Positions 1-11,090 of a stretch of DNA of 64,000 nt are shown here, in pieces (the first letter of the stretch is position 1; each line of letters opens with the position of its first letter). The translations under genes and the position numbers were made by a program. The stretch is from the NCBI GenBank assembly GCA_035079385.1, contig JAVHKY010000030.1, forward strand, positions 1,488,001 through 1,552,000. Direction: 5' to 3'. This DNA comes from Aspidiotus rigidus (taxonomy: Eukaryota; Arthropoda; Insecta; Hemiptera; Diaspididae). Below the pieces are notes generated by a model. It did no database searches and was not told the DNA's origin. It saw only the letters and a list, made by a program, of their open reading frames with translations.

Positions 1-67
1 GTAGAATTTTTCGCGATGAGATCGTCCTCAGGGAAAAACGATTCAAAAGTGTAACATTCTCATTGAC

Positions 68-286
68 GGAATGTCAATATAGTAAGGTGACGGTATCCTC
101 GAAGGTACGAGCCATCTTTTTGAGGAGAGAACGAAGGATATGGAGGCACGTAACGGAAAACACACCCGAAAGAAAGTTCGAACTACCGTTTATTAGTGAA
201 GAGAGGAACGCACAGAATTTACGGGTGTGTTTTCCGTTACTTGCCTTCGTATCCTTCGTTCTCTCCTCAAAAAGGAATGTCAATAT
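68..286. mobile_element. Hairpin insertion flanked by 13-bp direct repeat
   Basis: Two 53-nt arms (116-168 and 222-274) are inverted copies of each other with only a few mismatches. They enclose a loop of about 53 nt. The unit is flanked by the direct repeat GGAATGTCAATAT at 68-80 and 274-286, which looks like a target-site duplication. Between the left repeat and the stem lies a head (90-115) that recurs, with 22 of 26 bases matching, in the hairpin insertion at 10.97-11.09 kb. No protein is encoded; the short ORFs here are chance products of the inverted repeat. Confidence 0.6.
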
Positions 287-550
287 GTTCAAAGGCCAAC
301 CTTCGACGGAAGGAATTCGCACAATGAAGCAAGATGGCTTGTTGGAGACCAAATTTGTGGTCAGAATCCGAAAGGTGGTCAGCAAAAGCCGATCTTTTTC
401 GGAAGGTGGGGGGTGAGGTTGGTATTGAATTCATCGAGATGTTATTGAACGATTAGAATATTGTCCTCGTAAGTACGTGGTTCAGACATAATGTTTAGAA
501 AAAGCAGAAGACGCTCACGTAAAATATTGTATTTAAAAAGATACAAGGAA

Positions 551-592
551 GACGACGCGTTTCGAACCGACGTGGCGGATCATCTTCAGGTC
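551..592 (-). ncRNA. Hammerhead-ribozyme-like motif, left tail
   Basis: Read on the minus strand, the motif has GAC (592-590), a CTGA core followed by AGA, a stem-loop, GAAA, a very short helix III region (CGC) and GTC. It is identical to the plus-strand copy in the right tail. Minimal type I hammerheads with a very short helix III are known from Penelope-like elements. The U and one extra nucleotide between core and stem II make the fit imperfect. Confidence 0.5.
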
Positions 593-775
593 GAGTACTG
601 AAAGGTGCGTAAAATCAAACAATACAGTAAGAGAACATGAGGAATTATACATTTAGATTTAAATTGTAGCGTAGGAGGGCGTTGAAAAATACTGCATCCA
701 AGTTGTTGAGCAGGTTCAAACCACGATGACGTAAGACAATAAGTTTTTCTATCGTGTAAAATTCCTCCAAACGAT

Positions 776-1060
776 TCATGTATAGGCACCTTTTTCACAA
801 CCATGCAGCAACGAGATTTTTATTCCATCGAAAGGGTGGTTTCTTTCGTGGCAATGCCGAGTCATAGCTGAAGTGTCCTCCGTACACCCAGATGGGGAGG
901 GGGAGAGGCAAGACTTCTGCAACAACTTTTTAAAATCCCGACGATGTTCAGCCGTGTGTCGAGGGCTCTGCCGGTTTGCCCTATGTAAGAATCCCCACAC
1001 TCCAATCAATAAATACCGGGAGAACGAGGTACCGGTACACCATCTTTCAAGGATGTCGGT
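776..1060 (-). pseudogene. GIY-YIG endonuclease tail fragment (inverted copy)
   Basis: The minus strand encodes the C-terminal end of the Penelope endonuclease, readable as TAEHRRDFKKLLQKSC followed by HCHERNHPFDGIKIS, almost identical to the plus-strand copy at 2830-3081. It lacks the RT and is a passenger of the inverted tail, not an independent gene. A few bases are lost against the other copy just after the CDTR-type segment (before the AEHRRDF stretch). Confidence 0.75.
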
Positions 1061-1315
1061 ACACCATCTTTCAAGAGGGAGAGATCACGGATGCGGGTTA
1101 ACGGATAGAACCCGACCCTGTAGCCATAACGACGAACCTGCTGTAAAGTTTGCTCCTGCTGTGATCAATTTGTCTTCCTCACAACTCTCTTAGAAGGAGC
1201 TTCGTCTACTTACTCCGCGGGCAGAAATTCGCCTTACCACCTTGCGACAAAGAGAAAACCCCTCTCCGATCTCGCCGTCGGGCTATCAACTGACCAACGA
1301 CTTAACACTCTCAAG

Positions 1316-3081
1316 GTGATAAACCTCATTGATTCTATGATCCACAACTTACATTCCTCCCGGCGGAACCCTGATGTTCAGGCTTTCTCTAAACTTCGTA
1401 GACGTTTTTGTGATGAAGACCTCGCTCTTGTAAAGTCCGATAAGGGTGATGCTTTGGCTATTCTTAACAAAAGTGATTACATGGATCGTGTCCATTCCTT
1501 TTTGCGTGATTCACAAGCCACCGTTGTCAAGTTCTCTCTCGAATCCTTTAACCAACAAATACGCTCCGCCATTACCTCCTCTACTCTCATCATACCTAAA
1601 GAATCGAAGAAACGGCTGTACAAAATGAACTACTCTATACCACGGCTCTACGGACAGCTAAAAACGCACAAAATCAACAATCCTATCAGGCCCGTCGTTG
1701 CCAGTTATACTAGCCCCGCGTTCTTGCTATCCAAGTTCTTGGCTTCTGCGTTTTCTCGTTTCACGGACTTCCAACCTGACCATGGTTTGAAGAACTCCAC
1801 TCAGTTGGCTCTTAGCGTTCAACATTTACGGCTTCCCAGAACCTATCGCCTTATTTCTTTCGATGCTCGCTCGTTGTTCACCAACGTTCTGGTTGGCCAT
1901 GCCGTTGACGCCATGTATGAGATCCTTGTCAAATCTGGTGCCTCCTTTGAGTTTGCTGATGAGTTCGAGCGACTCATTCTCCTCTGCACTGAAAAGAACA
2001 TATGCTTCTTCGACAATAAAACGTACCAATTCCCTGCGGTTCTTCCTATGGGTGGTCCCCTTTCCTCCCTCATCTCTGATGTCTTCATGGACCGTCTAGA
2101 GCGTTGGGTCCTTAGGTTTTCTCCTCACGCTGCTCACGCCATCCTCTGGTATCGCTATGTTGATGGCGTCTTTTGCATTTGGAATGGCTCCGATGCCCAG
2201 CTTGCGCTCTTCCACCGCGATCTCAACTCTTACCATGAAAACATTTCCTTTACTTTGGAAATGGGTGATAAGGAGCTTAATTTTTTAGATCTGACCATCC
2301 GCCTTGTTCCTGATAATATCGATGATGGTCTACTGGTACCTGAATTCTCTGTCTTCCGGAAACCGACTTTTACTGGATTGTCCATTCACAACCGTTCGAT
2401 GCACCCGGTATCCCATAAGCTTGCTGTCATCCATGCTTCTATCAATCGCATGCTGTCTCTCCCTCTTTCTCCCCTCGAAAAGCGACGTGAAATTACTTTC
2501 ATAACGCACATCGCCAAGAAAAACGGTTTAAATGTCAATATTCCATCTATGGTCCAGAAGCTGAGCCTCCGTCGTTCGCTGAGTGAATCCCGTAGTCAAC
2601 CTAACTTCGCTCAGTTTGTTTCGGATCAATTTTGTTGCTCTTCCATTATTCCGAAACCTCGGGAAAAAGATGATTACAAATGGCTCCGCGTACCTTACTT
2701 AGGTCCTGCGTCTGATAAATTGGCTATCGAGCTTCGTCGTTATGGCTACAGGGTCGGGTTCTATCCGTTAACCAGCATCCGTGATCTCTCCCTCTTGAAA
2801 GATGGTATACCGGCATCTCGTTCTCCCGCGGTATTTATTTATTGGAGTGTACTTGTGGGGATTCTTACATAGGGCAAATCGGCAGGGCCCTCGACACACG
2901 GTCGGCTGAACATCGTCGGGATTTTAAAAAGTTGGTGCAGAAGTCTTGCCTCTCCCCCTCCCCATCAGGGTGTACGGAGGATACTTCAGCTATGGCTCAG
3001 CATTGCCACGAAAGAAATCACCCTTTCGATGGAATAAAAATCTCGTTGCTGCATGGTTGTGAAAAAGGTGCCTATACATGA
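1316..3081 (+). pseudogene. Penelope-like reverse transcriptase plus GIY-YIG endonuclease, frameshifted
   Basis: This enzyme would copy element RNA at a nick made by its own GIY-YIG nuclease. The 518-codon open frame starts without ATG at its left limit and is probably open further upstream. RT motifs in order are RLYGQLKTHK (about residue 110), SFDARSLFTN (about 181), PMGGPLSS (about 244), YRYVDGVF (about 281) and LNFLDLTI (about 321). The palm motif should be YxDD; here the second aspartate is glycine, which would abolish catalysis. At about 2822-2829 a frameshift separates this frame from the GIY-YIG domain, which continues in another frame as GIYLLECTCGDSYIGQIGR (from 2830) to a stop at 3081. 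Both defects suggest a dead copy. Family assignment is confident; the exact start is not. Confidence 0.85.
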
Positions 3082-3253
3082 ATCGTTTGGAGGAATTTTA
3101 CACGATAGAAAAACTTATTGCCTTGCGTCATCGTGGTTCGAACCTGCTCAACAACTTGGATGCAGTATTTTTCAACGCCTTCCTACGCTACAAATGTATA
3201 ATTCCTCATGTTCTCTTACTATATTGTTTGATTTTTCGCACCATTCAGTACTC

Positions 3254-3295
3254 GACCTGAAGATGATCCGCCACGTCGGTTCGAAACGCGTCGTC
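3254..3295 (+). ncRNA. Hammerhead-ribozyme-like motif, right tail
   Basis: GAC (3254-3256), CTGA and AGA (3257-3263), an imperfect stem II (GATCCG paired with CGGTTC, one mismatch), GAAA (3283-3286), CGC, then GTC (3290-3292) and GTC (3293-3295), which can pair with GAC as helix I. Predicted cleavage would follow 3292. It lies in the 3' tail of the element, where Penelope hammerheads are known to occur. Confidence 0.55.
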
Positions 3296-3429
3296 TTCCT
3301 TGTATCTTTTTAAATACAATATTTTACGAGAGCGTCTTCTGCTTTTTCTAAACATTATGTTATTGAACTCTAGTACAAAATTGAAGCATATATAGACAGA
3401 CTCTACTTCTCTCAAAAATAGGGGTAGGA

Positions 3430-4045
3430 GCTTTTAGCCTACAAAAGAGGCTACGAACAGTGTTGGGGTTATAAAAAGCAGATGAGTTATCTCCGAGGAA
3501 AGCCTCCCTGAATAGAATAAACGAACCCATTTACCGAGGGAGAGAAGTGGTAGAGTCCAAAGCTTTAGACATAAGTTTCTTCCGGTCCATACGAATGACA
3601 TCAAGTTCCAAACCATTAGAATGGGCGGATACTTGATGACCTCAACCTCCTCAGAGAAAGCCTGAGGGGAAAGAGGGATAGAAACAAGGCGGTGGATGAT
3701 GCTATTGAAGGCGGCGAGTTCATGGGATGGAGGACAGAAGGAAAAAATCTCAAAACTATGGATGCCGCCAGCAATGGAATTAGAAAGGTCCAGAAAGTTG
3801 ATGGAGACTCCCCTACCTTGATAGTGAAACCAATGGTAGGATGCCGACTGTTAAAAAAGTTGAGAAAAGACCCCAGAGGCATAAGACATAATCCACATAT
3901 CGGTGCCAATAAACAATATAGGGAAGGAGGTGAACACCAGAACCAAAGACTTCGTTCTCAAAACGTTCGAGAAAGACCTCGGACATTTTTCCGAAGCCTA
4001 CCGACACCCATTTCGCCGACAAACTACTTTTCCAACAACCCACAT
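3430..4045 (-). pseudogene. Decayed Penelope-like RT fragment
   Basis: On the minus strand, three overlapping frames give successive RT pieces: EVFLERFENEVFGSGVHLL, then YWHRYVDYVLCLWG (palm motif, second Asp replaced by Tyr), then NSRHPTIGFTIKVG, and a downstream segment ending in PLSLG. Frame changes near 3860 and 3620 break it. It differs clearly from the element at 1.3-2.9 kb and is another family. No tails are recognisable. Confidence 0.65.
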
Positions 4046-4440
4046 TTTTCCGGAAATTAATGTGCCGACAACTGTTATTTCGACAAATCTATTTTTCGAT
4101 ATCCATTTTGCCAAGAAGATTTCTTTTGTGTGTTGTCACAATATTTTCCGACGCCTAAAGCGTTCAACTTAATCCCTGTATTCGTACCAGGAGCCGCAAT
4201 TCAACAAATCGTATGGATGCTGTTTGATTGTGTTTGCTTAGTAATTTTTATCATTCTGACCTGTGCGAGACACAATATCATAAACGGTCATACGTTCTTC
4301 ACGCACCGAAAAGAGAACATCAACAAGGAACAACCATGGCTGAGATTTGTGACGGTAAACTATTATAGAGATATTCAAGACGAAGGATTGCAGGTGACCA
4401 TCCTCTCGAATCCCAAGTATGTACGAGTAAATATCTCCAA
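4045..4440. other. No recognisable gene
   Basis: A 104-codon open frame on the plus strand (4130-4444) has a hydrophobic stretch in the middle but resembles nothing I know. It has no clear splice sites or start context. I see no repeat structure. Confidence 0.3.
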
Positions 4441-5580
4441 TTGAAATCTTTTCTTCTTGTCATGACATCCACGCCTCCTGGGGTCAACCACTTCCTCAGA
4501 CATTTGACTCGATTAGGTAGGTAATATTTTCAAAACTCAAAACACTATGTAGAAATATTATATCTGAATACGGTACATCAGGTACCACTAATTTTGATTT
4601 TTGTTATTTTTACTTATCTAAAAGAAGTCAAAGCTTCTGCCTCTTGATGACGTCACGATAGATTTTATGCCAGATATTCTCGCCAAATATCCTTCTGATG
4701 AAAAAATGATACCCGATAAAAAAGAGGTCCGGAGCCTCACTAGTCGATGCATAATTTACAAAACGATAGAAGCTCTTAAAACTACAAGAATCAGGATAGA
4801 ATATGGATTCAGATCAAGGACTGAGAAAAAGTAATCAAGTATATCTCTACAGGAAAAAACTAAAACCAAATTGGGAATTTTTTCAGGAGTAATCTAATAC
4901 GGGAATCCGAAAAACTGTACTAACCAGAAAGAGGAAAGTGCAAAAATTTCTAGAGTGAACGTAATGTTCACAAAAAATGCTCGTCTCTCCTAAAAATTCT
5001 AAAACATGAAATTTTTTGAGTTAGCAAGGCTATTCATGCAGTACTCTTTGTTCAAGGCATCGTAACCGATCAACGATTGAGCAATTCCGCCTCCCTGAAC
5101 GCCATAAATATGCTCTTATCTTTCTCATCTCACTCTCCTCAACCCTGGACTCAGATTCCTGCTGTTGACTGATTCTTTTTCCTCTCTCCTAGCTAAACAG
5201 AACGCATCCATTGGTTTCTTCAAACACTATCAGCCATCTCGACATCAAAGTACATTCACTCATAACTGAGTATTGTTAATCAGTCTTTTTCCTCTCGAAT
5301 TTAGGCCTCATCAACCTTCCCGCGGAATATGACGCGGTCATCTGGTGCTGCTAACGATTCCTTTCATTCCCATAAAATTCCTGATCCTGTAACAACTTCT
5401 GGCAATGACGATCCGTAATCTTTGTCCCCTGGCATGAATTCTGATACAGCCAATCCTCCATCAAACTGTCTTGAAATAGTCAAAAATAGACCGGTCCGTC
5501 GTCCGAACTCCTTCTGATGCTCCAGAAATTCAAACAAAGCATTTCTTTAAATTGCAAGTTTCTCAATCGGAATACTGACC
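4440..5580 (+). pseudogene. Decayed LINE fragment (RNase H region), interrupted
   Basis: Nucleotide stretches match the LINE copies at 8.4-8.9 and 10.0-10.6 kb, for example the segment with GACTCGATT near 4506 and the CATCAACCTTCC...GGAATATGACGC segment near 5310. That segment corresponds to the IPGHINFPEYDA part of the RNase H domain. About 4600-5040 has no counterpart in the other copies and is probably an insertion. It contains a 71-codon open frame (about 4621-4833) with the readable segment DDVTIDFMPDILAKYPSDEK, whose origin is unknown. Confidence 0.55.
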
Positions 5581-7445
5581 ATCAGGATATTCTCTTACTG
5601 GGATATTAAGCAGGAAATTGACATAAGAAAGTGAACAAAGTATTTTGGCAGAAACATGTGAATAAAGATTGTGTCTCACGTCTTTTTATTGAAGTACGTA
5701 TTGAATTATTCTTCTTCTTTACGTACCATTCTCCTAGAGCGTAGACGTTACCGATGAGTCGGAGAGAGCGCGACCACCGCCCTACACATCTCTCCGACTA
5801 TGGTGATTTCAGTCCAGCTATGTATATTCCGGAGTTTTTTACGGTCAATTCCTCGTCTTCCTCCTTCTATCTTTTCTTCCACGATCAGTCTCAGCAGCGC
5901 CGTGGCCAAGTTAACCAGTTTTTTGCTCCTTCAGAGGAGAATAGTCGTCTCTCCACTCGCCAATCATTTCCACGACCGTTGTGCTTCTTATTTTTCGAGT
6001 CCACGATATCTTCATCATTCTTCAGATCGTCCACGTATCAAATCCGTCTATAGCTGGTTGATAGAAGGAACTGGGGGTATCGGAGGGAACGTCTGCCGTC
6101 CAGCCGGTCGGCAGAGCTCGGAAATCTTCCGAAGCCCCCTCCTATCATATAAAGATTGGGAAGCGGGGCCTGTGATGTCACAGTTTGATGAAGTCATAGG
6201 TCAGCCTTGTGACGTTACAATCTGATGACACCATAGATCAGTTTTTCTTTCTAAGTCCCCCTCCTATCATCTATAGCTCGCGGCGGCGGACCCTGTGACG
6301 TCACAATCTATATTTGTCAGATCCCACGTGCCCCATATAGCAGGTTTCTTGCCACCCCTTGTTTAATTCCGTTAGAGAACCTATGAGTTTTAGCGAAATA
6401 TTTTCAAGTCTCGAGGTCGTGGTCGTACGAAAGTAGGGGCGTGAGCGATAGAATTAGGGTTGGGAGGTCAGGACAGAGCTATGAAACATGTTAAAATAGC
6501 AATTTTACTGACTTCTTTGTTCTCTTTAAAAGAGAAAAACAACTTAAGTTGATGACGTCATACCTAAGTCCTGTTCTCACGTTCCTTTCCATATAATTAT
6601 AGCTCGATGGCCTAAAATATATCAAGTCTCTGGATATTTTCCCGAAAATGATGACGTTATCAAATTCGGATGCGCTCGAGGAAATTTCTTGAGAACGTCC
6701 GCCAAGAAAAGAGATAGCGGGTTACTCATTAGAAAAAAAAAAACAGGAGCTGAATTTTCCGGTGGAAATGGTGCGATAGCCTCAGAACACTCGACCACAC
6801 TATTTTTAGCGCTTTCCACTTTTGGGCCCTCACTTTGAAAAGTTTCTCGAGCACTATTTACATAATGAAGGCACAGACACAAGCATATCTTTGCTGCATA
6901 AATGAGTCGTCAAGTCACCAGATCGCGCGGTATGCTTCGTCTTAAATATTTTAGGTTGAATACAGTGTCTTATGGCGAATCAGCGAATTTCAAAAAATCA
7001 CAGAAAAAGAATGGATCATTATAGAAGGCTGGAACTTGGCCCGAATAAACAATTTATTACAAGCTATACATTCCAGGAAGAACCATTCTTCGAAGTGAAT
7101 TTGTCAATTTTTAACAATTTTTCAAAAAATCGCTCATACTAGGGTAGCTATAGGTAATGTAACAGCGCCGGTGGAGAGCGGGGTACTTGGACTTGGATTG
7201 CAACAAGCGTAGCGCTGCAACAAACCTGAGAACAAGATTTTGGTGCTGTGTCCTTACCTCTGCAACGTACCGTGATTATAATTCTACAAGCTGTAAAACC
7301 CGCGACTTCGTCGCTCATTCAATTTTCTGTGACGTCGAGGACAAAGAATCAATTTTTATTCCAATAATTACACGTTGAACATACAACAACCCAATCACAC
7401 TTCAAACATACAACTACCCATTTTTCAAGGTTTGAATTTCAAGAA
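5580..7445. other. Intergenic region with degenerate repeats
   Basis: No gene is supported. The frames at 5754-6225 have no family signature. Around 6120-6320 and 6580-6620 are fragments of a dispersed repeat containing CCCCTCCTATCAT and GTGACGTCACA motifs, which recur at 24.3-25.9 and 45.4-45.6 kb. Confidence 0.5.
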
Positions 7446-7652
7446 TCAACGGTATTTCTTCTCTTCTAATTTCTTTATCTCTTCATCTACATCTGACAAC
7501 TCCTTCTCGATGTGTTGGTGAACATTCGGATATTTTTTTTTCAAATTTACAATGCTGTAATCATTCTTGTTCCCTTCATCCTTGGGTTTTGAAAAATTTT
7601 TTAACCTCTCCATTTTTGGTTGTTCAAATTTGTTTACATTTAAGATGCGCAT
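7446..7652 (-). CDS. Possible lysine-rich C-terminal exon, unknown
   Basis: A 68-codon minus-strand frame is rich in Lys, Glu and Asn and ends in EIKKLEEKKYR. It looks coiled-coil-like. The composition is more protein-like than the surrounding frames, but I find no matching exon, no convincing start and no family. It could be a mobile-element remnant or chance in AT-rich DNA. Confidence 0.2.
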   Translation of the reverse strand: MRILNVNKFEQPKMERLKNFSKPKDEGNKNDYSIVNLKKKYPNVHQHIEKELSDVDEEIKKLEEKKYR

Positions 7653-7739
7653 ACCTGCACCCGTTTTCGAGAGGCCCCTTTTCCATATTTTCTTTCATCC
7701 TAAACGCTTATCCTGTATACCATATCTTGAGAAACTTTC

Positions 7740-9345
7740 TGAACTCACTATATCCATAAAAATTAAACACTTCCACTCCCACACACAAATACTCTCCCTT
7801 AACTCGTTACTCTACTGCCTGTATTATAAGACAGAACTATATTTATGAACCAATTGTTAACTGTAAACTTATTCATCATCTTCAATACCCGACTTGTCTC
7901 TGTGACACCTCACTCACCAAAAAATATATTTATCTGCAGAAGATCACATCTCGTTACTGATCGTATTCCTGCCTGATATTAAGCAGTAGCCTCCCACTTA
8001 ACCCTTTTCTACCCATCCTACTCTACTCTCTTCCGTCCAGTATTCAGGATGCAACGCAAAAGCTCAATAAATTCATCATCTGTTCTTCTGTAATAATAAA
8101 CCATATAACTATTTTCTGTCTGTTAATACAATGCGCTTTTGAAATGAATCAAGCCCTCGGCGAAGAACAATCTAGTCCCACTCTAAGGCTCTGCGTTGTA
8201 GAACCCCTCAAATACTGCTTCCTAACTCCCATCGCAAATTTTCTTGCATCCACAGCTCAATTCACTCAGCTTCCAATCTACGCACCCACACTGTGCCGAC
8301 ATAATTCTCTTCGTTTTCCTCGTGAATCTAAACTATTCAAACACCTCAAATTGAACCATCTACCCCCTATCATCTCCATAGCTAACCCCTAGCCCAGACA
8401 TCTGACTCGATTTATGTGATAATCTCCAAACTCGCAACACTATATTTACTGATAACTCATCAGAAACATTATCTCTATACCAATTTTTGCGACCCACCAG
8501 ACCTACCTCACCGACAGATCTGAACCTGGATCCAAAACAGGATGCGCGTACTCAATCCAAGAAGTCATAATCAGTCGTTGCTTGAAAATTGCTGCCTCCA
8601 TTTCCACCACCAATCAATACACCATATGTCTTTCTCATCTCTACCTCCTCACCCCCAGCTGAACTGAATCACTTCCATCTCTCCTGGCTATGCAGTAGTC
8701 TCAGTCAAATAATTCCCCGAATCAGCGTATTCATTTACTCCTGCAATCGTTATCATCCACCTCTAGATCTATCTCCTTTCTGTTAATTCCGGGTCACATC
8801 AACTTCCCGGAATATGACGCGATTGTTGTCTTTGCCGTCAAAGATTCCCTTCTATTCCAAAAAATTTCTGACCCTGTACTTACCCCTGCTTCTGACCTTA
8901 GAAACTATTACCGATCCCTGATACTTGACTCCTAGCATGACTTTTGAAAAAATCAGCATTCAAAGAAACTTGGAGCAATCGAAAGCAAAGCAGTCCCCTT
9001 GCATTCTTCCAGTCGAAGTAACCATTATGAAGAAATCACAATGTTTTGCCTCAGAATTGGTCACACACGTCCCACTCATTCCTATCTTTTTTCTGTCCAT
9101 TCTCTCGTCCTCCCCTCTTGTCAATACTGTTAATATGATAATATATCTGTTCATCGCCTCTTTTCATATCCCGCTCTTGAAAATATCTGCCTCTCTCACT
9201 CTTGTTTCTTCACGTCTTCCACCAATAATTCCAATACGGTCACAAACTCTCTTAACTAACGGCGTTTCACTTACTTTCACCCTCTACTGTAGTCTCTGAT
9301 CCTTTCCCAACTCCCACCTCAATTTTCTCAAACTGTCCAAAACTC
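7740..9345 (+). pseudogene. LINE fragment, tandem copy A
   Basis: This is a decayed plus-strand piece of a Jockey/I-like LINE with RNase H. Readable segments are SSPTLRLC and FLASTAQFTQLPIYAPTLC (8150-8290; compare SVAQFPQLPIF in the better-preserved LINE at 58.3 kb), an RNase H end with PGHINFPEYDA (near 8790), YYRSLILDSW (near 8905), and CLRIGHTRPTHSYL (near 9050). Stops and frameshifts are numerous. The block is repeated in direct orientation about 1.59 kb later. Confidence 0.7.
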
Positions 9346-10734
9346 TCCAAAATCAAACACTTCCACACCCACACACATGTACTCTCCCTTAACTCGTTAC
9401 TCTACTGCCCGTATTATAAGACAGAACTATATTTTATCAACCAATTGTTCACTATAAACTTATTCATAATCGTCAACACTCGACTTGTCCCTGTAACACC
9501 TCACTCACCAAAAAATATATCTATCTGCAGAAGATCATATCCCGTTACTGATCATATTCCTGCCTGATATTAAGCAGTTACATCTCACTTAACCCTTTTG
9601 TACCCATCCGGCTCTCCTCTCTTCCATCCACTCTTCAGTATGCAACGTAAATACTCAATAAATTTATCATCTGTTCTTCTGTAATAATGAACCATACAAC
9701 TCTTTTCTGTCTGTTGATACAATTTGCTTTTGAAATGAATCAAACCCTCGGCGCACAACAATCTAGCCCCACTCTAACTCTCTGCGTTGAAGAACCCCCT
9801 CAAATACAGCTTCCTAACTCTCATCGCAAATTTTCTTGCATCCACAGCTCAATTCACTCAGCTTCCAATCTACGCACCCACACTCTGCCGACGTAATTTT
9901 CTGCTCTGTCCTCTCAAATCTGAACTATTCAAACACCTCGAATTGAACTGTCTACCCCCCGCCCCCATCATATTATCCACTTCACCATAGCTCCCTTCTC
10001 CCGATATCCGACTCGATCTAGCTGATAATCTCCAAACTCGTAACACTATATTTACTGACAACTCATCAGACACATTATCTTTATACCAATTTTCAGATTC
10101 ACCAGCCCTATTCTACCGACCTAAATTTGGACCCAAAACGGAATACGCGTACTCGATCCAAGGAGTCACAATCAGTCGTTGATTGAAAAATTCTGTCTCC
10201 ATTTTCTTTGCTAAACAAAACGTCATATACTCCAGTCTCTGTCATCTCCATCTCCTCGCTCCCAGCTCAAATTTGTACTGTTAACTGACTCACTTTCATC
10301 TCTCCTGGCTGTACACGACTCTCATTCAATTAATTCCCCAAATCAATGCATTCATTTACTCCTGCAATTACTATCATCCACTTCTACATCTGTCTCCTTC
10401 CTGTTGATTCCGGGTCACGAACTTCCCGGAACATGATACAATTGTCTTTGCCGCCGAAGATTCCCTTGTAATCCACAAAATTTCTGACCCTGTACTTACC
10501 CTTGCTTCTGACCTCAGAAACTATGACCAATTCCTGATACTTGACTCCTGGCATGAATTTTGGAAAAATCAGCATTCAAACAAACTTTTATAGAGCAATC
10601 GAAAGCAAAGCAGTCCCCTGGACTTCTTCCAATTGAAGTAACCACCATAGAGAAATCATTCTCTCCCGCCTCAGAATTGGTCACACACGTCCCACCCATT
10701 CCTATCTTTTTTTAGATCTATTCTCTCCTCCTAG

Positions 10735-10959
10735 CCTCTTGCTGAGCATCGGCCATATAAGCCTGTACAACGCGTTAGTCGAAAGATATGATAAGAAAAT
10801 AATAAGGATCTCGGGTAGACGTGCGGGTGTAGCGGGTTGATGTGGGGAGCGTCACCGTTCGTCGCAACACACCGCATTACCTTCTGAGGGTCCCGAGATC
10901 CTTATACGATTCTTATCACTATGCTCAGTCTATCTTCTGTATGGTCTGAGGCCTCTTGC
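10735..10959. mobile_element. Foldback insertion with 8-bp target-site duplication
   Basis: About 209 bp lies between two copies of CCTCTTGC (10735-10742 and 10952-10959). The ends can fold back: a region ending ATAAGGATCTCGGG (near 10815) pairs with CCCGAGATCCTTAT (near 10895), and GATAAGAA pairs with TTCTTATC further out. Copy A of the surrounding LINE has a single CCTCTTG, supporting insertion. Confidence 0.6.
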
Positions 10960-10974
10960 CAACACGGACAATAC

Positions 10975-11090
10975 GATAATATAGTTTTACGGTATCCTCA
11001 TGGGTACGATCCATAATGATTAGAAGATAGTATAGTCCACAGTTTTACGTTCCTGTGGACTATACTATCTTCTAATATGATAATATAGTT
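10975..11090. mobile_element. Short hairpin insertion with 12-bp target-site duplication
   Basis: Two perfect 24-nt arms (11019-11042 and 11053-11076) enclose a 10-nt loop. The insertion is bracketed by GATAATATAGTT at 10975-10986 and 11079-11090. Its head (10989-11014) begins ACGGTATCCTC and ends CCAT, like the hairpin insertion at 68-286. The stem sequence is unrelated to that one. Confidence 0.65.

Larger units (their letters stand above)
443..3368 (+). mobile_element. Penelope-like retroelement with inverted terminal tails
   Basis: One RT/GIY-YIG coding region (plus strand) is flanked by a tail copy in inverse orientation at 486-1134 and a tail copy in sense orientation at about 2731-3360. 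Both tails carry the GIY-YIG coding end and the same untranslated 3' sequence, ending in ACATAATG and its complement. This partly inverted tail arrangement is typical of Penelope-like elements. TATTGAAC at 443-450 and at 3361-3368 may be the target-site duplication, with 451-485 being a 5' extension of the element. The left tail has an internal duplication of about 23 bp near 1030-1070. The element looks fairly young because the tails are nearly identical, but its ORF is damaged. Confidence 0.85.

Noticed and set aside
63..448. Three overlapping open frames on both strands at the left edge
   Set aside because: They follow from the inverted repeat and have no family features or splice context.
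5754..6225. Two overlapping plus-strand frames of 99 and 141 codons
   Set aside because: No domain or splice signal; the second runs into the dispersed CCCCTCCTATCAT repeat.
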